This document shows positions 15,552-24,644 of a stretch of 29,860 nt of DNA, piece by piece. The notes below the pieces were generated by a model. That model saw nothing but the letters and a program-made list of their open reading frames with translations, had not been told where the DNA came from and searched no databases. The stretch lies in the NCBI GenBank assembly GCA_035652095.1, contig DASREM010000005.1:1-29860 (forward strand). The letters are read 5' to 3'. Position 1 is the stretch's first letter; each line of letters opens with the position of its first letter. The stretch comes from DASREM01 sp035652095 (GTDB taxonomy: Bacteria; Acidobacteriota; Terriglobia; Terriglobales; Acidobacteriaceae). Both the position numbers and the translations under genes were made by a program.

Positions 15552-16240
15552 TTGGGAACCTCAAAACGATATCCTGCGCCGCGGACAGTTTTCAGGTAGC
15601 GCGGGTTCTCGGGATCGGTTTCGATTTTCTCGCGGATGCGGCGGACGTAGACGTCGACCGAGCGCGGAGTGACATAGGCGGTGTCGCGCCAGACGGAGTC
15701 GAGCAGCTGGTCGCGGGTGAAAACGCGGCCAACATGACGGGCGAAGTGATCGAGCAAACGGAATTCGGTGGCTGTTGTGGTGATGAGATTGCCGCGAACT
15801 ACGATGGTCATGGCGCCGGGATCGATTTCGATTTCGCCGGCGCGGATCGGAGACTGAGGAAGTGGGCGCTCAAAGCGGCGCAGAACCGCTTTGACGCGGG
15901 CCACCAGTTCGCGCGGACTAAAGGGCTTGGGGATGTAGTCGTCAGCGCCGAGTTCCAGACCAAGAATGCGATCCGCCTCGCCGCTCCTGGCGGTAAGGAA
16001 GATGACGGGAATCGAAGCCAGAGACTGGGTCTGTCGGATCTGACGACAGAGTTCGAGGCCGTCTTTGCCGGGAACCATGATGTCGAGCAGGAACAGAGCG
16101 GGGCGCTGGCGCTCGGCGTCGGCAACCACGGCAACGCCGGTGGGGAAGACTTTGACCGCGTAACCGGCGGTTTCCAGGTGATGGCGCACGAGGCGCGAAA
16201 TGTCGGGGTCGTCCTCGACGACAAAGATGCTGGGCTTCAC
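15548..16240 (-). CDS. phoB: OmpR/PhoB-family response regulator PhoB
   Basis: A 230-residue response regulator that would activate phosphate-starvation genes after phosphorylation by PhoR. The receiver has acidic VEDD (8-11), phospho-acceptor Asp53 (LLDIMVPGKDG) and Lys105 (IPKPFSPREL). The C-terminal winged helix has TEFRLLDHFARH, TRDQLLDSVW and RSVDVYVRRIREKIE, ending RGAGYRFEVPK. The frame stays open to 16423, but the upstream residues look non-coding. The GTG at 16240 (MKPSIFVVEDD) begins exactly at the first receiver strand and is my preferred start, although its ribosome site is weak. It leads phoB-phoR-phoU and is divergent from the VWA gene. Confidence 0.93.
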   Translation of the reverse strand: MKPSIFVVEDDPDISRLVRHHLETAGYAVKVFPTGVAVVADAERQRPALFLLDIMVPGKDGLELCRQIRQTQSLASIPVIFLTARSGEADRILGLELGADDYIPKPFSPRELVARVKAVLRRFERPLPQSPIRAGEIEIDPGAMTIVVRGNLITTTATEFRLLDHFARHVGRVFTRDQLLDSVWRDTAYVTPRSVDVYVRRIREKIETDPENPRYLKTVRGAGYRFEVPK

Positions 16241-16440
16241 AGGAACATTGTAGCTGGAGAGTACCGAGTACCTGTTAGCTAGTAACCGGAAAGCCGGACT
16301 CGATGCATGGGTTGTGCGGGGGAGGAGGGGCGGAAAACTTTCGTCACGTGAATGCATCCAAGTGCGCTCAGGAAACACGGGTTTGGCGCCGATCGGTAGA
16401 GTAGGCCCCTTTTGTCCGGCCAAACCCGGGGTCGTCCCCT

Positions 16441-17322
16441 ATGCTGAGCCGCTTTGCCCCCCTCGCGTTTGTCTTAACCGTGCCCTGCTATGCCGCCGAT
16501 CCTACAGGGCTGTTCACGGTTCGCAAGCAGGTGGAAGAGGCGCGAGTCACGTTTTCCGTGCAGGACGCGCGGGGCGGGCCGGTGAGCGGGTTGACTCGCG
16601 ACGAAGTTCGAGTGGTCAACGACGGGCATGTGATCTCGCAGATTACGTCATTTTATGGCTACGAGAACGTTCCGCTTCGCCTGACCATTCTGCTGGATGC
16701 CAGCGATTCCATGAGCCGTCGCGTTGGCGATGAAACGCAGATGGCGCGGGACTTGTTGCGGAGCATTGTGCGTCCGGGGCTGGACGAGGCCAGAATCAGC
16801 AGCTTTGCGGGGAGGGCACATTCGGTTGCGGAGATCAGCCAGGTGGGATTCCAGGGGTTGAAAGCAGGGGGACAGACGGCGCTTTACGACGCGATGTACG
16901 GCGAGATGGCTTCTTTGAATGAGCGGAGCGCAGGTCCGGTGCGGCGGATCATGATTCTGTTCAGCGACGGCGAGGACAACTGGAGCGAACATAACCTGGA
17001 GGACGTGATCGCAGCAGCGCAGCAGGCGGACACCGCGATTTATACAATCACGGCGCACAGTCACCGCTATGTGTACGCGGGAGACCGGGTGCTACGGCAA
17101 CTGGCGGAGCGGACGGGCGGTCATGCGTTCTTTCTGCGCAGCTTCGACAAGCCCGAATTGATCTACCATGCGATGCAGGCCGAGTTGCGGGCGCATTATG
17201 TGCTGGTCTTCCGGCCGGCGTCGGCATCGGGTTTTCACACACTGACAATCTTTCCCAGGAACTCCAGGTTGAAAGTTCGCTCGCGGAAGGGATATTACGT
17301 GGAGCCGCGGATTGATCCGTAG
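16441..17322 (+). CDS. Exported VWFA-domain protein (Acidobacterial TIGR03436 type)
   Basis: A 293-residue exported protein with a signal peptide (1-18, ending CYA), a short beta-region VTFSVQDARGGPVSGLTRDEVRVVNDG (36-62), and a von Willebrand factor A domain. Metal-site residues are all present: D86-x-S88-x-S90 (LLDASDSMS), Thr146 (GGQTAL) and Asp176 (LFSDGED). The C-terminal block YVLVFRPASASGFHTLTIFP ... VRSRKGYYVE is the hallmark of the VWFA-related family abundant in Acidobacteria (TIGR03436). The role is unknown; VWA domains bind protein ligands through the metal. The ATG at 16441 has only a weak ribosome site. It converges on the hydantoinase gene, with 14 bp between the stops. Confidence 0.9.
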   Translation: MLSRFAPLAFVLTVPCYAADPTGLFTVRKQVEEARVTFSVQDARGGPVSGLTRDEVRVVNDGHVISQITSFYGYENVPLRLTILLDASDSMSRRVGDETQMARDLLRSIVRPGLDEARISSFAGRAHSVAEISQVGFQGLKAGGQTALYDAMYGEMASLNERSAGPVRRIMILFSDGEDNWSEHNLEDVIAAAQQADTAIYTITAHSHRYVYAGDRVLRQLAERTGGHAFFLRSFDKPELIYHAMQAELRAHYVLVFRPASASGFHTLTIFPRNSRLKVRSRKGYYVEPRIDP

Positions 17323-17336
17323 GCGAAAGTTAGAGA

Positions 17337-19328
17337 CTAGTGGACCGTCACGTGCAAATTGCCGGTGCGGTCGAGCGTGAATTTCATTCCTTTGGGGACC
17401 ACCGTAGTTGCGCTGTATTCCGTGATGACTGCGGGACCTCGGTACTTTCTTGCCGGTTCTAAGGAAGAGCGGTCGTAGATGGCGGCTTTGGTGCTCTTGC
17501 CCTCAAAGTAAACCGGGGCTGTTTGTACGGGCTCGGCCCTTCTCTGCAGGTCAATTTTGCCAATCGGCGATTGGGAGTTCATGGTGGCGCGCAGGCGCAG
17601 GGTGACGATCTCGAGTTCGCGCCCGGGATAACCATATCCATAGCGTCTCATGTGCTGGTCGCGGAAATGTTGGGGCAGACGTGGAGTGTAGGGGACGTTC
17701 AGTTCATAGCCCTGGCCGCGGTAGCGGACGTCCGCGGTGCGCTGCAGGCGAATTGCGCCAGACCATTCTTCCTGCTTGAGATCTTTTTTGGCACGCGCGC
17801 TGAGGACAGCAAACTCCTTTTCGAGGTGGGCGATGGGTAGCTTGTCCTGAATACGCAGAAGCACGGTGCGCGAGTAGTCTTTCACCACGTCGCTGACCAG
17901 AATTCCAAACGCGGATAGGGCTCCTGGAAGAGCAGGAATGATGACGCGAGGGATGCCAAGGCCCTGGGCTAGTTCGCAGGCGTGCAGGCCTCCCGCGCCT
18001 CCGAAGGCGACGAGAGCGAAGTCGCGGGTGTCGTATCCACGTTCAATCGAGACTACGCGGATGGCTTTTTCCATGGTTGCGTTCACAACCCGAATCACCC
18101 CAGCGGCGAAGCGTTCGAGCGAGAGATCGGACTCTTGCTTCTTTAACCATTCACGAACAATCTTCCGCGTGCGATCGAGGTCGAGGGTGAAATCTCCGCC
18201 CAGAAAACGATGTGGCTGCAAGCGACCGAGAAGCAGGTTGGCGTCGGTGACGGTTGGCTCGGTGCCGCGTCCGTAACAGATGGGGCCGGGATCGGAGCCG
18301 GCGGATTCAGGGCCGACACGCAGGGCGCCGGCAGCATCGAAGCGGGCGAGCGAGCCTCCGCCCGCACCCACGGTGTGGATGTCGAGCATGGGCACGCCAA
18401 CGGGAAGACCGGCGATTTCGGATTGACTGCCCGCAGCGATGTCGCCGTCCACCAGGGCAACGTCGGTGGAAGTACCGCCCATATCAAAGGTGATGACACG
18501 AGCAAAGCCGCTGCGGCGGGCCATCCGGGCGGCCCCCACGACACCGCCAGCGGGCCCGGAAAGCACGGTCCGCACCGGCTCGCGCGCGGCGGTGCTGAGC
18601 GAGGTGATGCCTCCGGTGGATTGCATCACGAAGATGCGTGGGCGCTGTTTGCCAGTCTCCCGGGCACGGCGCTCAAGGTTGCGCAAGTAATTTGTCATTA
18701 CGGGCTGTAAGTAGGCATTGACCACAGCCGTGCTCATGCGCTCGTACTCGCGGAATTCCGGGAGAATCTGGTGGGAGATGGAGAGCGGCAAGGCGAGTTC
18801 TTCGAGAGCAGCGGCGATGACGTTCTCGTTCCTTGGATTTGCGAAAGAGAACAAAAAGCAGACGGCGATGGCTTCGGGACGATTCGCAGCGACGGAGCGG
18901 ACGAGCGCAGGGACATCAGCGGGCGGTTGAAGAATTTCTCCGGTGCTGGCAGTGCGCTCAGTGACGCCGAAACGCATGCCGGACGAGACCAGCGGTTCAA
19001 TGCGATCAAAGAAAAAATCGTACAGCTTGGGGCGGGCCTGGCGTCCGATCTCGATGGCGTCTTCGAAGCCCCTGGTGGTGACGAGGGCAACTTTCGCCCC
19101 CTTCCGTTGAAGAACAGTATTGGTGCCGACCGTGGTTCCGTGGAGCAGGGTGAGGGGGGCGGTGTTCCCGATCTGCTGGAGTGCCTGCAGAATCGCTTGC
19201 GAGGGGTCCGCAGGAGTGGTGAAGACTTTGAGCATGCGCAGGCGGCCCTGCTCGACCCACACGCAGTCGGTGAAGGTGCCCCCGGTATCAATGGCGAGAT
19301 AAAAGTCTCTGGCTGAGGTGCGGGCCAT
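17337..19328 (-). CDS. Hydantoinase/oxoprolinase family, subunit A
   Basis: A 663-residue protein of the HyuA family (N-methylhydantoinase A, 5-oxoprolinase N-terminal half, acetone carboxylase beta). The order is Hydant_A_N with AIDTGGTFTDCVWVE near the start and TVGTNTVLQRKGAKVALVTTRGFEDAIEIGRQ. Next is the ASKHA-type ATPase core with LSGPAGGVVGAARMA, FDMGGTSTDVALVDG and HTVGAGGGS. The C-terminal beta-domain has RYRGQGYELNVP and the closing GPAVITEYSATTVVPKG. The enzyme opens cyclic amides using ATP and usually needs a B subunit, which is not next to it. The frame is open to an ATG at 19370. I chose the ATG at 19328 because MARTSARDFYLAIDTGG is the expected N-terminus. It follows mutS2 on the same strand. 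The exact substrate cannot be told. Confidence 0.92.
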   Translation of the reverse strand: MARTSARDFYLAIDTGGTFTDCVWVEQGRLRMLKVFTTPADPSQAILQALQQIGNTAPLTLLHGTTVGTNTVLQRKGAKVALVTTRGFEDAIEIGRQARPKLYDFFFDRIEPLVSSGMRFGVTERTASTGEILQPPADVPALVRSVAANRPEAIAVCFLFSFANPRNENVIAAALEELALPLSISHQILPEFREYERMSTAVVNAYLQPVMTNYLRNLERRARETGKQRPRIFVMQSTGGITSLSTAAREPVRTVLSGPAGGVVGAARMARRSGFARVITFDMGGTSTDVALVDGDIAAGSQSEIAGLPVGVPMLDIHTVGAGGGSLARFDAAGALRVGPESAGSDPGPICYGRGTEPTVTDANLLLGRLQPHRFLGGDFTLDLDRTRKIVREWLKKQESDLSLERFAAGVIRVVNATMEKAIRVVSIERGYDTRDFALVAFGGAGGLHACELAQGLGIPRVIIPALPGALSAFGILVSDVVKDYSRTVLLRIQDKLPIAHLEKEFAVLSARAKKDLKQEEWSGAIRLQRTADVRYRGQGYELNVPYTPRLPQHFRDQHMRRYGYGYPGRELEIVTLRLRATMNSQSPIGKIDLQRRAEPVQTAPVYFEGKSTKAAIYDRSSLEPARKYRGPAVITEYSATTVVPKGMKFTLDRTGNLHVTVH

Positions 19329-19423
19329 CCGGAGAAGTAGGGTAACACCTGCCGGGAGAAACTGAACCATCCGTGAACGGCTAGAGGAACCGCGAGAAAT
19401 GGAGGCAGGTTATGATTCCGCCT

Positions 19424-21862
19424 TCAAATTTTCAGCTCGACGACGGTTGCACCGCCTCCGCCTTCGTTTTGCGGCGGTTCGGTGACGCTGGTTACGTGCG
19501 GATGCTTTTGCAGGAACTGGCGCAAAGCTTTGCGGAGAATTCCCATGCCGCTGCCGTGAACGATGCGAACGCGGGGCAGTCCGGCGAGGAAGGCGCGATC
19601 GACGAACTTTTCCACTTCGCGAGTGGCCTCATCGACGGTGCGGCCGATTACGTTGATCTCGGATGGGGCGCTCTCGTCCTCGCTTTGCAGGGAAATTGAA
19701 ATGCCGCGGGCGCGCGCGGCCTGAACCGGTGTGCTGAGGCCGCGGGTAATGACCTCGGCAACGTCGTCACGGGCGATTTTCATCTTCATCGCGCCGATCT
19801 CGACTTCGAAATGATGGTCGTCGATCTTGCGAGTGACATTGGCGACTCGGCCCATGGACTTGAGCTTGACCATATCGCCTTCGGAGATGTGCTTCACGAT
19901 CTGAGGCTGAGCGTTGGGATCGCCCTGATCGGCACCGGTGGAGTGAGCGACGACGGTGGAGTCGAATTGGTCGCGAAATTCGCGGCGCAGTTTGGCGATG
20001 CGACGCTCGGCATCTTTCGAAAGCTTCTGCGAGGCCGCGCGATCCTGGATAGCGTTGACGGCTTCGCGTGCGTGATATTCGAAATCGCGGAGGACGGCAT
20101 CCAACTTCTTCTCCATCTCCCGGACCTTGGTCTGCTGTTCCTTGCGGCCCTCCGCGGCGAGGCGAGACTTCTCGCGCTCAAGTTCCTGCTCACGCGACTG
20201 CAGGCGAAGGCGCTCGGCTTCTGCTTCACGCAGATCGGCATGAAGGCGGTCGAGGAATTGGCCCACATCGCGGGCCTGGGTTCCGAGCCTGGAACGGGCG
20301 GCTTCTATAATCGCGGGATTGAGACCGAGGCGCCGGGCGATGTTGATTCCCGCAGAAGCGCCGGGCACTCCCATTTTGAGCTCGTAGGTGGGTTGCAGGG
20401 TCACTTCGTTGAAGCCGACTGAGGCGTTCACGACTCCCGGAGTATTGGCGCCGAAAACTTTTAACGAGGTGTGATGGGTCGAGATGATGGTGAGGGAACC
20501 GATGCGACGGAAGTGTTCTGCGATGGCGACAGCCAGAGCCGCGCCTTCCTCGGGATCGGTAGCGGAGCCAAGTTCATCGAGAAGCACGAGAGACTGAGGA
20601 GAAGCGGTGCGGGAGATGAAATCGATATTGGTGACGTGCGCGGAAAAGGTCGAGAGATTCTGCTCGATGGACTGGTAATCACCGATGTCGGCGAGGACGG
20701 CGTCGAAAACCGGGAGTTCGGCGCGGTCGGCGGGGACCGGGATTCCGGCCTGCGCCATGAGAGCGAGCAGTCCCATGGTTTTCAAGGCGACGGTCTTGCC
20801 GCCGGTATTCGGTCCGGTGATCACCAGTTCGCGCTGCTCGCCTTCGAGTTCGACGCTGGTGGGAACCGGGCGTCCGCCCCTGGCTTTGAGATTGCGCTCC
20901 AGAAGCGGGTGCCGGGCGTTACGCAAGAGACAGATCTTGTCTGCCTGACTGCGAAACTGGACGCGGACGCATTCGTAGTCGTCGGCAAAGCGTGCCTTGG
21001 CAAACTGCAATTCGAGTTCGCCAAGCGCAGCGACCGCGGAGAGGATGGCCTGGGCACTTTCGCCGATACGCCGGGTCATCTCGAGCAGGATGCGATGGAT
21101 TTCGGCCAATTCTTCATCGAGAAGGCGGACCAGTTCATTGTTCTGGTCGATGGTTTCCAGAGGCTCGACGAAAACGGTCTGGCCGCTCGAACTGGCGCCG
21201 TGAACCACGCCTTGTACGCGGCGTTTCTGCTCAACTTTGACGGGGATGACGAAGCGCTCGCCGCGGATGGTAATGAGTTCGTCCTGCACGGCGCCGCCTT
21301 CCGAGAGTCGCTTCAGATAGCCGCGCAGGGAATCCTGAATCTGGCGTTTCTGTTTCTCCACCTCGCGGCGAATGCGGGTCAACTCCGGCGAAGCGTGGTC
21401 TTCGAGCGTGCCGTCGGGCCGGATTTTGTTGCGGAAGCTGCGCAGCCAGGCGCTGAAATCCTCGACACCGGCGGAAAGAGAAGCGACAGCTTGCCATCCA
21501 CCCTTGAGGGTGGCGGGAGGGCTCAGCGCGATTTCGCGCCACTGGGCGGCGCGATCGACAACCAAGACTACATCGCGAATCTCGGTGGTTTCGAGGGCTG
21601 CGCCACTGATACGAGACTTCTCAACCAAGGTGGACACATCGAGCAGGCCGGAGAACTCAAAACGGCCTCCGGCACGGCGGAATTCACGGATCTCCGAGGT
21701 AAGTTGCTGTTGATCCTCCAGCCAGGGGAGCTCAGCGGTCGGAGCGAGTCCAGCGATGCGGGCCTGACCGAGAGGCGAGGGAGAGTATCCGCGGAGCAGG
21801 TCGCGAAGCGACTCGAATTCCAGCACCCGGGAGCTGTTATGGGTCAGGGGCATAGGCTTCAT
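19424..21862 (-). CDS. mutS2: Endonuclease MutS2
   Basis: An 812-residue MutS2 protein, which lacks the MutS mismatch-binding domain and acts on branched DNA to limit recombination; in Bacillus it also rescues collided ribosomes. Regions: N-terminal core/lever helices (1-340, with SSSGQTVFVEPLETIDQNNE at 224-243); ATPase with Walker A TGPNTGGKT (349-357), QNLSTFSAHV (401-410) and Walker B LVLLDELGSATDPEEG (425-440); a long charged coiled coil (530-650); a KOW-like segment; and a C-terminal Smr nuclease domain (about 725-812) with HGSGMGILRKALR. The usual LDLRG entry of Smr reads INVIGRTVDEA here, so Arg/Gly positions differ slightly. Two ATGs (21862, 21853) are possible. It is part of the co-directional minus-strand run, 34 bp after the NTF2-like gene. 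Confidence 0.96.
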   Translation of the reverse strand: MKPMPLTHNSSRVLEFESLRDLLRGYSPSPLGQARIAGLAPTAELPWLEDQQQLTSEIREFRRAGGRFEFSGLLDVSTLVEKSRISGAALETTEIRDVVLVVDRAAQWREIALSPPATLKGGWQAVASLSAGVEDFSAWLRSFRNKIRPDGTLEDHASPELTRIRREVEKQKRQIQDSLRGYLKRLSEGGAVQDELITIRGERFVIPVKVEQKRRVQGVVHGASSSGQTVFVEPLETIDQNNELVRLLDEELAEIHRILLEMTRRIGESAQAILSAVAALGELELQFAKARFADDYECVRVQFRSQADKICLLRNARHPLLERNLKARGGRPVPTSVELEGEQRELVITGPNTGGKTVALKTMGLLALMAQAGIPVPADRAELPVFDAVLADIGDYQSIEQNLSTFSAHVTNIDFISRTASPQSLVLLDELGSATDPEEGAALAVAIAEHFRRIGSLTIISTHHTSLKVFGANTPGVVNASVGFNEVTLQPTYELKMGVPGASAGINIARRLGLNPAIIEAARSRLGTQARDVGQFLDRLHADLREAEAERLRLQSREQELEREKSRLAAEGRKEQQTKVREMEKKLDAVLRDFEYHAREAVNAIQDRAASQKLSKDAERRIAKLRREFRDQFDSTVVAHSTGADQGDPNAQPQIVKHISEGDMVKLKSMGRVANVTRKIDDHHFEVEIGAMKMKIARDDVAEVITRGLSTPVQAARARGISISLQSEDESAPSEINVIGRTVDEATREVEKFVDRAFLAGLPRVRIVHGSGMGILRKALRQFLQKHPHVTSVTEPPQNEGGGGATVVELKI

Positions 21863-21896
21863 GGTAATGGATTCTCGCAGCCTGGAATTCGCGGCG

Positions 21897-22313
21897 TTAT
21901 CTTGGAGCCATCGTGAAATGAGACGTTGTAAGGAACCACTGACCGTCTCTTCTGGCGAAAGTCTCGGTGAATCGGGCGAGCGTCGTGATCACTTTACCGT
22001 TGACGCGCTGGACAGTGGTCAAGTCTCCATTGACGATTGCGGTTTCGCCATAGAAGCGGACATTCATTTTCTCGGGAGCAAGGTCGAGGATTTTGCTGGG
22101 GCCGGAAGTGAGATAGGTCAGAGTCTGCTGCTTGTTCTGTTCCGTCCCATTCATGTTGATGCGCAGGTAGTCGTCGGCGAGGCGAGCGCCGTAGTGGTCC
22201 CAGTCGGCGTGGATCAGCATCTGGGCAAGGTCCAGTTCGAGTTTCTCGAGATCGGCCGCAGACTGGGCGTGGGCAGGAAGGATGATGGCGAGCAAAAGCA
22301 ATAAGAGTCTCAT
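21897..22313 (-). CDS. Exported NTF2-like (DUF4440) protein
   Basis: A 138-residue protein with a signal peptide (1-16, LLLLLLAIILPAHA) and an NTF2-like cone fold of the DUF4440/SnoaL-like type. Visible pieces are LEKLELDLAQMLIHADWDHYGARLADDYLRINMNG, VRFYGETAIVNGDL and FTETFARRDGQWFLTTSHFTMAP, the helix plus strand arrangement of the family. Members are mostly of unknown function; some are enzymes or ligand-binding proteins. The ATG overlaps the stop of the DinB-like gene in an ATGA, so the two are translationally coupled. Alternative upstream frames are shadows. Confidence 0.85.
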   Translation of the reverse strand: MRLLLLLLAIILPAHAQSAADLEKLELDLAQMLIHADWDHYGARLADDYLRINMNGTEQNKQQTLTYLTSGPSKILDLAPEKMNVRFYGETAIVNGDLTTVQRVNGKVITTLARFTETFARRDGQWFLTTSHFTMAPR

Positions 22314-22855
22314 TTTTGCAGGCGTTGCTTCTCTGCCATTTTAGCGTTGAACTCCTCAGACTTTCCTCTCGGAACGCTGAGAGTACGCCATTCCGCGGAG
22401 CGGAGATGCTTAGCGAGGAACACGATCTGTCCGACGTGTTGCGCGTAGTGGGCGAGGGCACGATTCAGCGCCTGGAGAACGGTATGGGGTTCACCGCGAA
22501 TGGGGGCGGGGCTGAGAAGGTCTTCGGGGGTGAGTTGCTGAAGGGTATCGAAGACGCGAGCCCAGCCGGTTTCCCAGATATTCATCAGTTCGGCGCGGCC
22601 GATGGAAGAGATTTCGAATTCCTGGTCGCGGTGACGGTCCGGTTTCTCCCCATCGCTGGTGAGGAGGTCAGTGAAGCGCGAGCGCATGTTGCCGGCAAGA
22701 TGTTTGATCAGGATTGCAACCGAGTTGGATTCGGGATCGAGGGTGAGAAAGAGCTGATCGTCGGAGAGTTGTGCGATGGCACCCTCTGCCATACGTTTGT
22801 AGCCTCGCATCTGGCGGCGGATTTCGTCGAGGTAGTGCGGTGCGAGTTCGGGCAT
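22310..22855 (-). CDS. DinB-like (DUF1572) protein
   Basis: A 181-residue four-helix-bundle protein of the DinB/YfiT-like superfamily, closest by eye to DUF1572. It begins MPELAPHYLDEIRRQMRGYK and has SVAILIKHLAGNMRSRFTDLLTSDGEKPDRHRD, VLQALNRALAHYAQHVGQIVFLAKHLR and EWRTLSVPRGKSEEFNAKM. The His residues at KHLAGN and AHYAQHVGQ are the expected metal ligands of this fold. Such proteins often act in bacillithiol- or mycothiol-type detoxification, but the substrate here is unknown. The frame is open far upstream (to 23278), where it overlaps murJ. The ATG at 22855 (41 bp after the murJ stop) is the real start. Its stop overlaps the next gene by four bases. Confidence 0.88.
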   Translation of the reverse strand: MPELAPHYLDEIRRQMRGYKRMAEGAIAQLSDDQLFLTLDPESNSVAILIKHLAGNMRSRFTDLLTSDGEKPDRHRDQEFEISSIGRAELMNIWETGWARVFDTLQQLTPEDLLSPAPIRGEPHTVLQALNRALAHYAQHVGQIVFLAKHLRSAEWRTLSVPRGKSEEFNAKMAEKQRLQK

Positions 22856-22895
22856 ACAGCTGATTATACGGTGGAGGACACCGCTGAGAAGCGGG

Positions 22896-24545
22896 TTACG
22901 GTTCCACGCCCGAGGTGAGTTCCCCGCCGGCTTCGGCGACGCGTGGGTAGGTGGTTTTCTTTTTGCGGCGAAGGTCGAGCGGCAGCTTGGAACGCGTAAT
23001 CCATAGCCCAGCGGCCACGGCGGCACCCCAAGTGACCGCGATGAGCGCGAGCGCTTCGAGATCGGCAACACGGCTATTGCTGGCGGAAACCACGCTTCCC
23101 ACTTTGAAGGCAAGGTAGCCGGCAACTGCAGCGGTGAGCGCGGCTTTCCCCAATTCCAGCCAATCCATATCACCAATTCGGACGAGGTTACGGCGATGCA
23201 GCAGTATGGCGAGTGCCAGGGTATTGGCGATGATGCCGATATCGGAGGCGATGGCAAGGCCGACGGTGGATAGTCCATGGAAGAGCAGCGAGTAGACGGG
23301 AAGAGAGGCGATGGTGATGACCGTACTCGCGAACATGGGCACGATGGTGTTTCCGGCGGCGTAGAAGGCCCGCGAGTATAGGCCCTGAGCGGACCAAAAG
23401 GCGAGCGATAAGGAGAACCAGAAGAAGTAGATGGCGGTTTCGCGCGAATCGGAAAAGTGAAAACGCCCGCGGCGGTAGACCAGATCGATGAGAGGCAGCG
23501 AAGCGGCCATCATGAATCCAGTCGCAAGCAGCGAGGCGGCCACGATGCGGTAGATGGAGCCATTCACGGTGGCGGCAAATTCTTTCATGCGTTTCTCGCC
23601 GAACAGCTTGGCGAAGAACGGCAGTGAGGCCTGGCTGGTGGCCTGGCCAAGAACGGCGATGGGCACGGCGAATAAACGCTTGGCATAATTCAGGCGGGTG
23701 ATGTCGCCGACGGTCCCGGAGGCAAAATAGCGGAGTATCCAGTCATCCGCCGTGACCAGGGAGACACCGAGCATCAAGGGGATCGACAAGCGCACCCATT
23801 CGCGGAAGGCGGGGTTGCGGATATCGAAAGAGATGCTGTAGCCGGTCCCGATACGAGCGGCACCGATGGCATTGATGAGGAAGGGGCCGATCACGCTTCC
23901 GAGGAGGGCCCCATATGCCAACGAAGCGATGCCGAGAGAATGGGAAGCGACTACTCCGCCCATGATGATGCAGACGTTGTAGAGCAGGGGTCCGAAGGCA
24001 GGGAGCAGAAACAGGCGGCGGGAAAGCAGGACTGCAGAGACCACTCCGCCAACGTAGAAGAAAATTTGAGCGGGAAGGAGAATGCGAGTGAGGCGGACGC
24101 AGAGTTGCAGTTGCTCAGGGCTGAAACCGCTGAAGAGATGGCGTTCGATCTGCGGGGTAAAGATCTCGGCGATGATAATGCCAATGCCGAGGACCACCGT
24201 CATGACCGTGATGATTACGGAAAAGGTTTTCTGAGCTTCATCCTCGCGGTCTTGTGCGAGGAAGCGGGTATAGATGGAAATGAAGGTGATGGAAGCGGTT
24301 CCGCCGGCAACGATATAGTTCAGCCAGTCGGGAATGGTGAAGCCCGCAACGTAAGCATCGGTGGCCGGCCCTGCCCCAAAGGCCCAGGCAATGTAGGCCT
24401 CGCGCACGTAACCAATCACGCGGGAGAGCATGACGGCGGACATCAGAAGCAAGGTGGCCGAGAAAGCGCTGTGCTGGTGGGAAGGGCGAAAGACGCGCGC
24501 GATACGGGAGAAAGCGCTCGGAGGAACCGGAGCAGGAGAATTCAT
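22896..24545 (-). CDS. murJ: Lipid II flippase MurJ
   Basis: A 549-residue inner-membrane protein with about 14 predicted helices, of the MurJ/MviN family that moves lipid II across the membrane for peptidoglycan synthesis. The N-terminal signature MSAVMLSRVIGYVREAYIAWAFGAGPATDAYVAGF matches the conserved SRVLGFVRD...FGAG...TDAF motif of MurJ; its Arg and Asp residues line the central cavity. LNYAKRLFAVPIAVLGQATSQASLPFF and GLYSRAFYAAGNT are further family blocks. The tail after residue 530 (RRKKKTTYPRVAEAGGELTSG) is cytoplasmic and polar. The ATG at 24545 sits 99 bp downstream of the bactofilin gene, a hairpin lying between. Essential in most bacteria. Confidence 0.95.
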   Translation of the reverse strand: MNSPAPVPPSAFSRIARVFRPSHQHSAFSATLLLMSAVMLSRVIGYVREAYIAWAFGAGPATDAYVAGFTIPDWLNYIVAGGTASITFISIYTRFLAQDREDEAQKTFSVIITVMTVVLGIGIIIAEIFTPQIERHLFSGFSPEQLQLCVRLTRILLPAQIFFYVGGVVSAVLLSRRLFLLPAFGPLLYNVCIIMGGVVASHSLGIASLAYGALLGSVIGPFLINAIGAARIGTGYSISFDIRNPAFREWVRLSIPLMLGVSLVTADDWILRYFASGTVGDITRLNYAKRLFAVPIAVLGQATSQASLPFFAKLFGEKRMKEFAATVNGSIYRIVAASLLATGFMMAASLPLIDLVYRRGRFHFSDSRETAIYFFWFSLSLAFWSAQGLYSRAFYAAGNTIVPMFASTVITIASLPVYSLLFHGLSTVGLAIASDIGIIANTLALAILLHRRNLVRIGDMDWLELGKAALTAAVAGYLAFKVGSVVSASNSRVADLEALALIAVTWGAAVAAGLWITRSKLPLDLRRKKKTTYPRVAEAGGELTSGVEP

Positions 24546-24588
24546 TCGTGAGGCGATTTTACATGGAGGCCGGGAGGAACAGCAGAAC

Positions 24589-24612
24589 GGGCACTTTCAG
24601 GCGAAAGTGCCC
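24589..24612. other. 10-bp perfect hairpin between bactofilin and murJ
   Basis: Arms 24589-24598 and 24603-24612 (GGGCACTTTC / GAAAGTGCCC) enclose a 4-base loop. No U-run follows on either strand, so it is not a standard terminator. It could slow transcription, act as a processing site, or be an intergenic repeat. Confidence 0.7.
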
Positions 24613-24644
24613 GCGCCAGTTTCGCTTAAACTGCAATCGCCAAA

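Noticed and set aside
20471..21916. A 481-residue open frame antisense to mutS2
   Set aside because: It is a GC-rich shadow of the mutS2 gene without family resemblance or its own ribosome site.
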